From Betaproteobacteria bacterium HGW-Betaproteobacteria-16 (GTDB taxonomy: Bacteria; Pseudomonadota; Gammaproteobacteria; Burkholderiales; Burkholderiaceae_C): a stretch of DNA of 45,240 bases. Below the pieces are notes generated by a model. That model did no database searches. It was given only the letters and a program-made list of their open reading frames with translations, and was not told where the DNA came from. Position 1 is the stretch's first letter, and each line of letters starts with the position of its first letter. The stretch covers positions 1 to 45,240 of the forward strand of contig PHCQ01000037.1 of assembly GCA_002840835.1 (NCBI GenBank). The letters run 5' to 3'. Shown here piece by piece: positions 44,663 through 45,240 of this stretch. The position numbers and the translations under genes are program-made.

Positions 44663-45240
44663 CGACACCTGCCACGCAAGCCTTGCAGACCCGGGTGATG
44701 CTGGTGGACGACCATGCCATGTGTCGCAGCGGGTTGTCCGAGTTGCTGCAGAACCGAAGCGGCATGGTTGTGGTCGCGGCCACCGGCGATCGCGCGCAGG
44801 TCGTTCCTTTGCTGCGCGAGTTTCAGCCTGAACTGATGATCCTGGACCTGAGCCTGGGCCCGGTGGATGGCCTGAGCGTCTTGCGCATGGTGCGCACCGA
44901 GGGCATCGAGGTGCCCGTGGTGGTGCTGACCATGAGCAACAGCGAAGAAGACCTGTCGGCGGCGCTGCGCGCGGGCGTGCGCGGCTACCTGCTCAAGGAC
45001 ATGGACCCCGACGACGTGATCGAGTCCATCGGCCGTGCCGCGCGCGGTGAACTGGTGGTGGCGCCCGCCATGGCCCTCAAGCTGGCCCAGATGTGGCAGA
45101 GCGGTCAGAAGGGTTCGGCCAAGCGCGACCTGGTGGACACCCTGACCGAGCGCGAACGCCAGGTGCTGGACCAGGTGGCGCGCGGCAAGAGCAACAAGGT
45201 GATCGCGCAGGCGCTGGACATCAGCCACAACACCGTCAAG
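44659..45240 (+). CDS. NarL/FixJ-family response regulator (3' end cut by window)
   Basis: 194 codons are visible. A receiver domain (VMLVDDHAMCRSGLSELL; acceptor aspartate in LMILDLSLGPVDG; lysine in YLLKDMD) is followed by a LuxR-type helix-turn-helix (LTERERQVLDQVARGKSNKV and IAQALDISHNTVK) that runs off the window end. Its start overlaps the kinase stop by four bases, so the two form a coupled two-component pair. Its family and position make it the best candidate for binding the 7-2-7 sites between it and the soe operon. Confidence 0.9.
   Translation, partial: MTTPATQALQTRVMLVDDHAMCRSGLSELLQNRSGMVVVAATGDRAQVVPLLREFQPELMILDLSLGPVDGLSVLRMVRTEGIEVPVVVLTMSNSEEDLSAALRAGVRGYLLKDMDPDDVIESIGRAARGELVVAPAMALKLAQMWQSGQKGSAKRDLVDTLTERERQVLDQVARGKSNKVIAQALDISHNTVK

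Overview
The window is GC-rich, densely coded DNA from a betaproteobacterium, most likely a Burkholderiales member of the Comamonadaceae (a Hydrogenophaga/Acidovorax-like relative). This rests on overall gene style, a SoeABC-type sulfite dehydrogenase, a large DJ-1-tailed catalase, PQQ glucose dehydrogenase and many hybrid kinases. The species cannot be named from the sequence. I saw no rRNA, tRNA or CRISPR array.

Region A (1-25.6 kb) looks like a stress and envelope island built around sigma-54. In order it holds a clsB-ybhN lipid pair, a Crp/Fnr-type regulator, an AI-2E-type permease, a DUF1328 miniprotein, a proline-rich miniprotein, a sigma-54 activator with a receiver domain, a DUF883-like protein, a Csp-like four-helix copper protein, a DUF6496 protein, a PQQ dehydrogenase, a DUF2383 four-helix protein and a hybrid kinase. 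It continues with a receiver protein, an MgtC protein, a sensor kinase with an in-frame stop, a YghA-like SDR, a membrane-anchored hemerythrin, the KatE catalase, an isolated sigma-54 (RpoN) paralogue, a second hybrid kinase and two small proteins. Reading the upstream regions by eye gives about ten -24/-12 elements of the form NGGCAY-N5-TTGCC, each on the correct strand and most of them 25-70 bases ahead of a start codon. One lies ahead of rpoN itself. I infer a local sigma-54 regulon with an autoregulated sigma factor; this is the main finding.

Two non-coding palindromic elements of about 160 bp (2049-2208 and 13629-13786) share a hairpin core, have terminal inverted repeats starting TGTCC, and are flanked by 4-bp duplications (CTAG, CTGG). 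They look like MITEs. The first sits exactly in the CTAG that supplied both stop codons of two convergent genes.

Region B (25.6-36.2 kb) holds a KaiC-like ATPase overlapping a soluble hybrid kinase, a large exported protein of unknown function, an HPP-CBS membrane protein, an exported ankyrin protein, and a LysR regulator divergent from an exported MBL-fold protein (metal motif lost) and a DsbA-family protein.

Region C (36.4-45.2 kb) is a leftward operon, soeA-soeB-soeC-tauE-(membrane protein)-(27-aa ORF)-(CMD/Rieske fusion), for cytoplasmic sulfite oxidation and sulfite or sulfonate handling. Divergent from it is a NarX/NarL-like pair with a cysteine-containing GAF sensor. The shared intergenic region contains two inverted 7-2-7 sites of the kind NarL-family regulators bind. 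The first and last genes of the window are cut by its edges.
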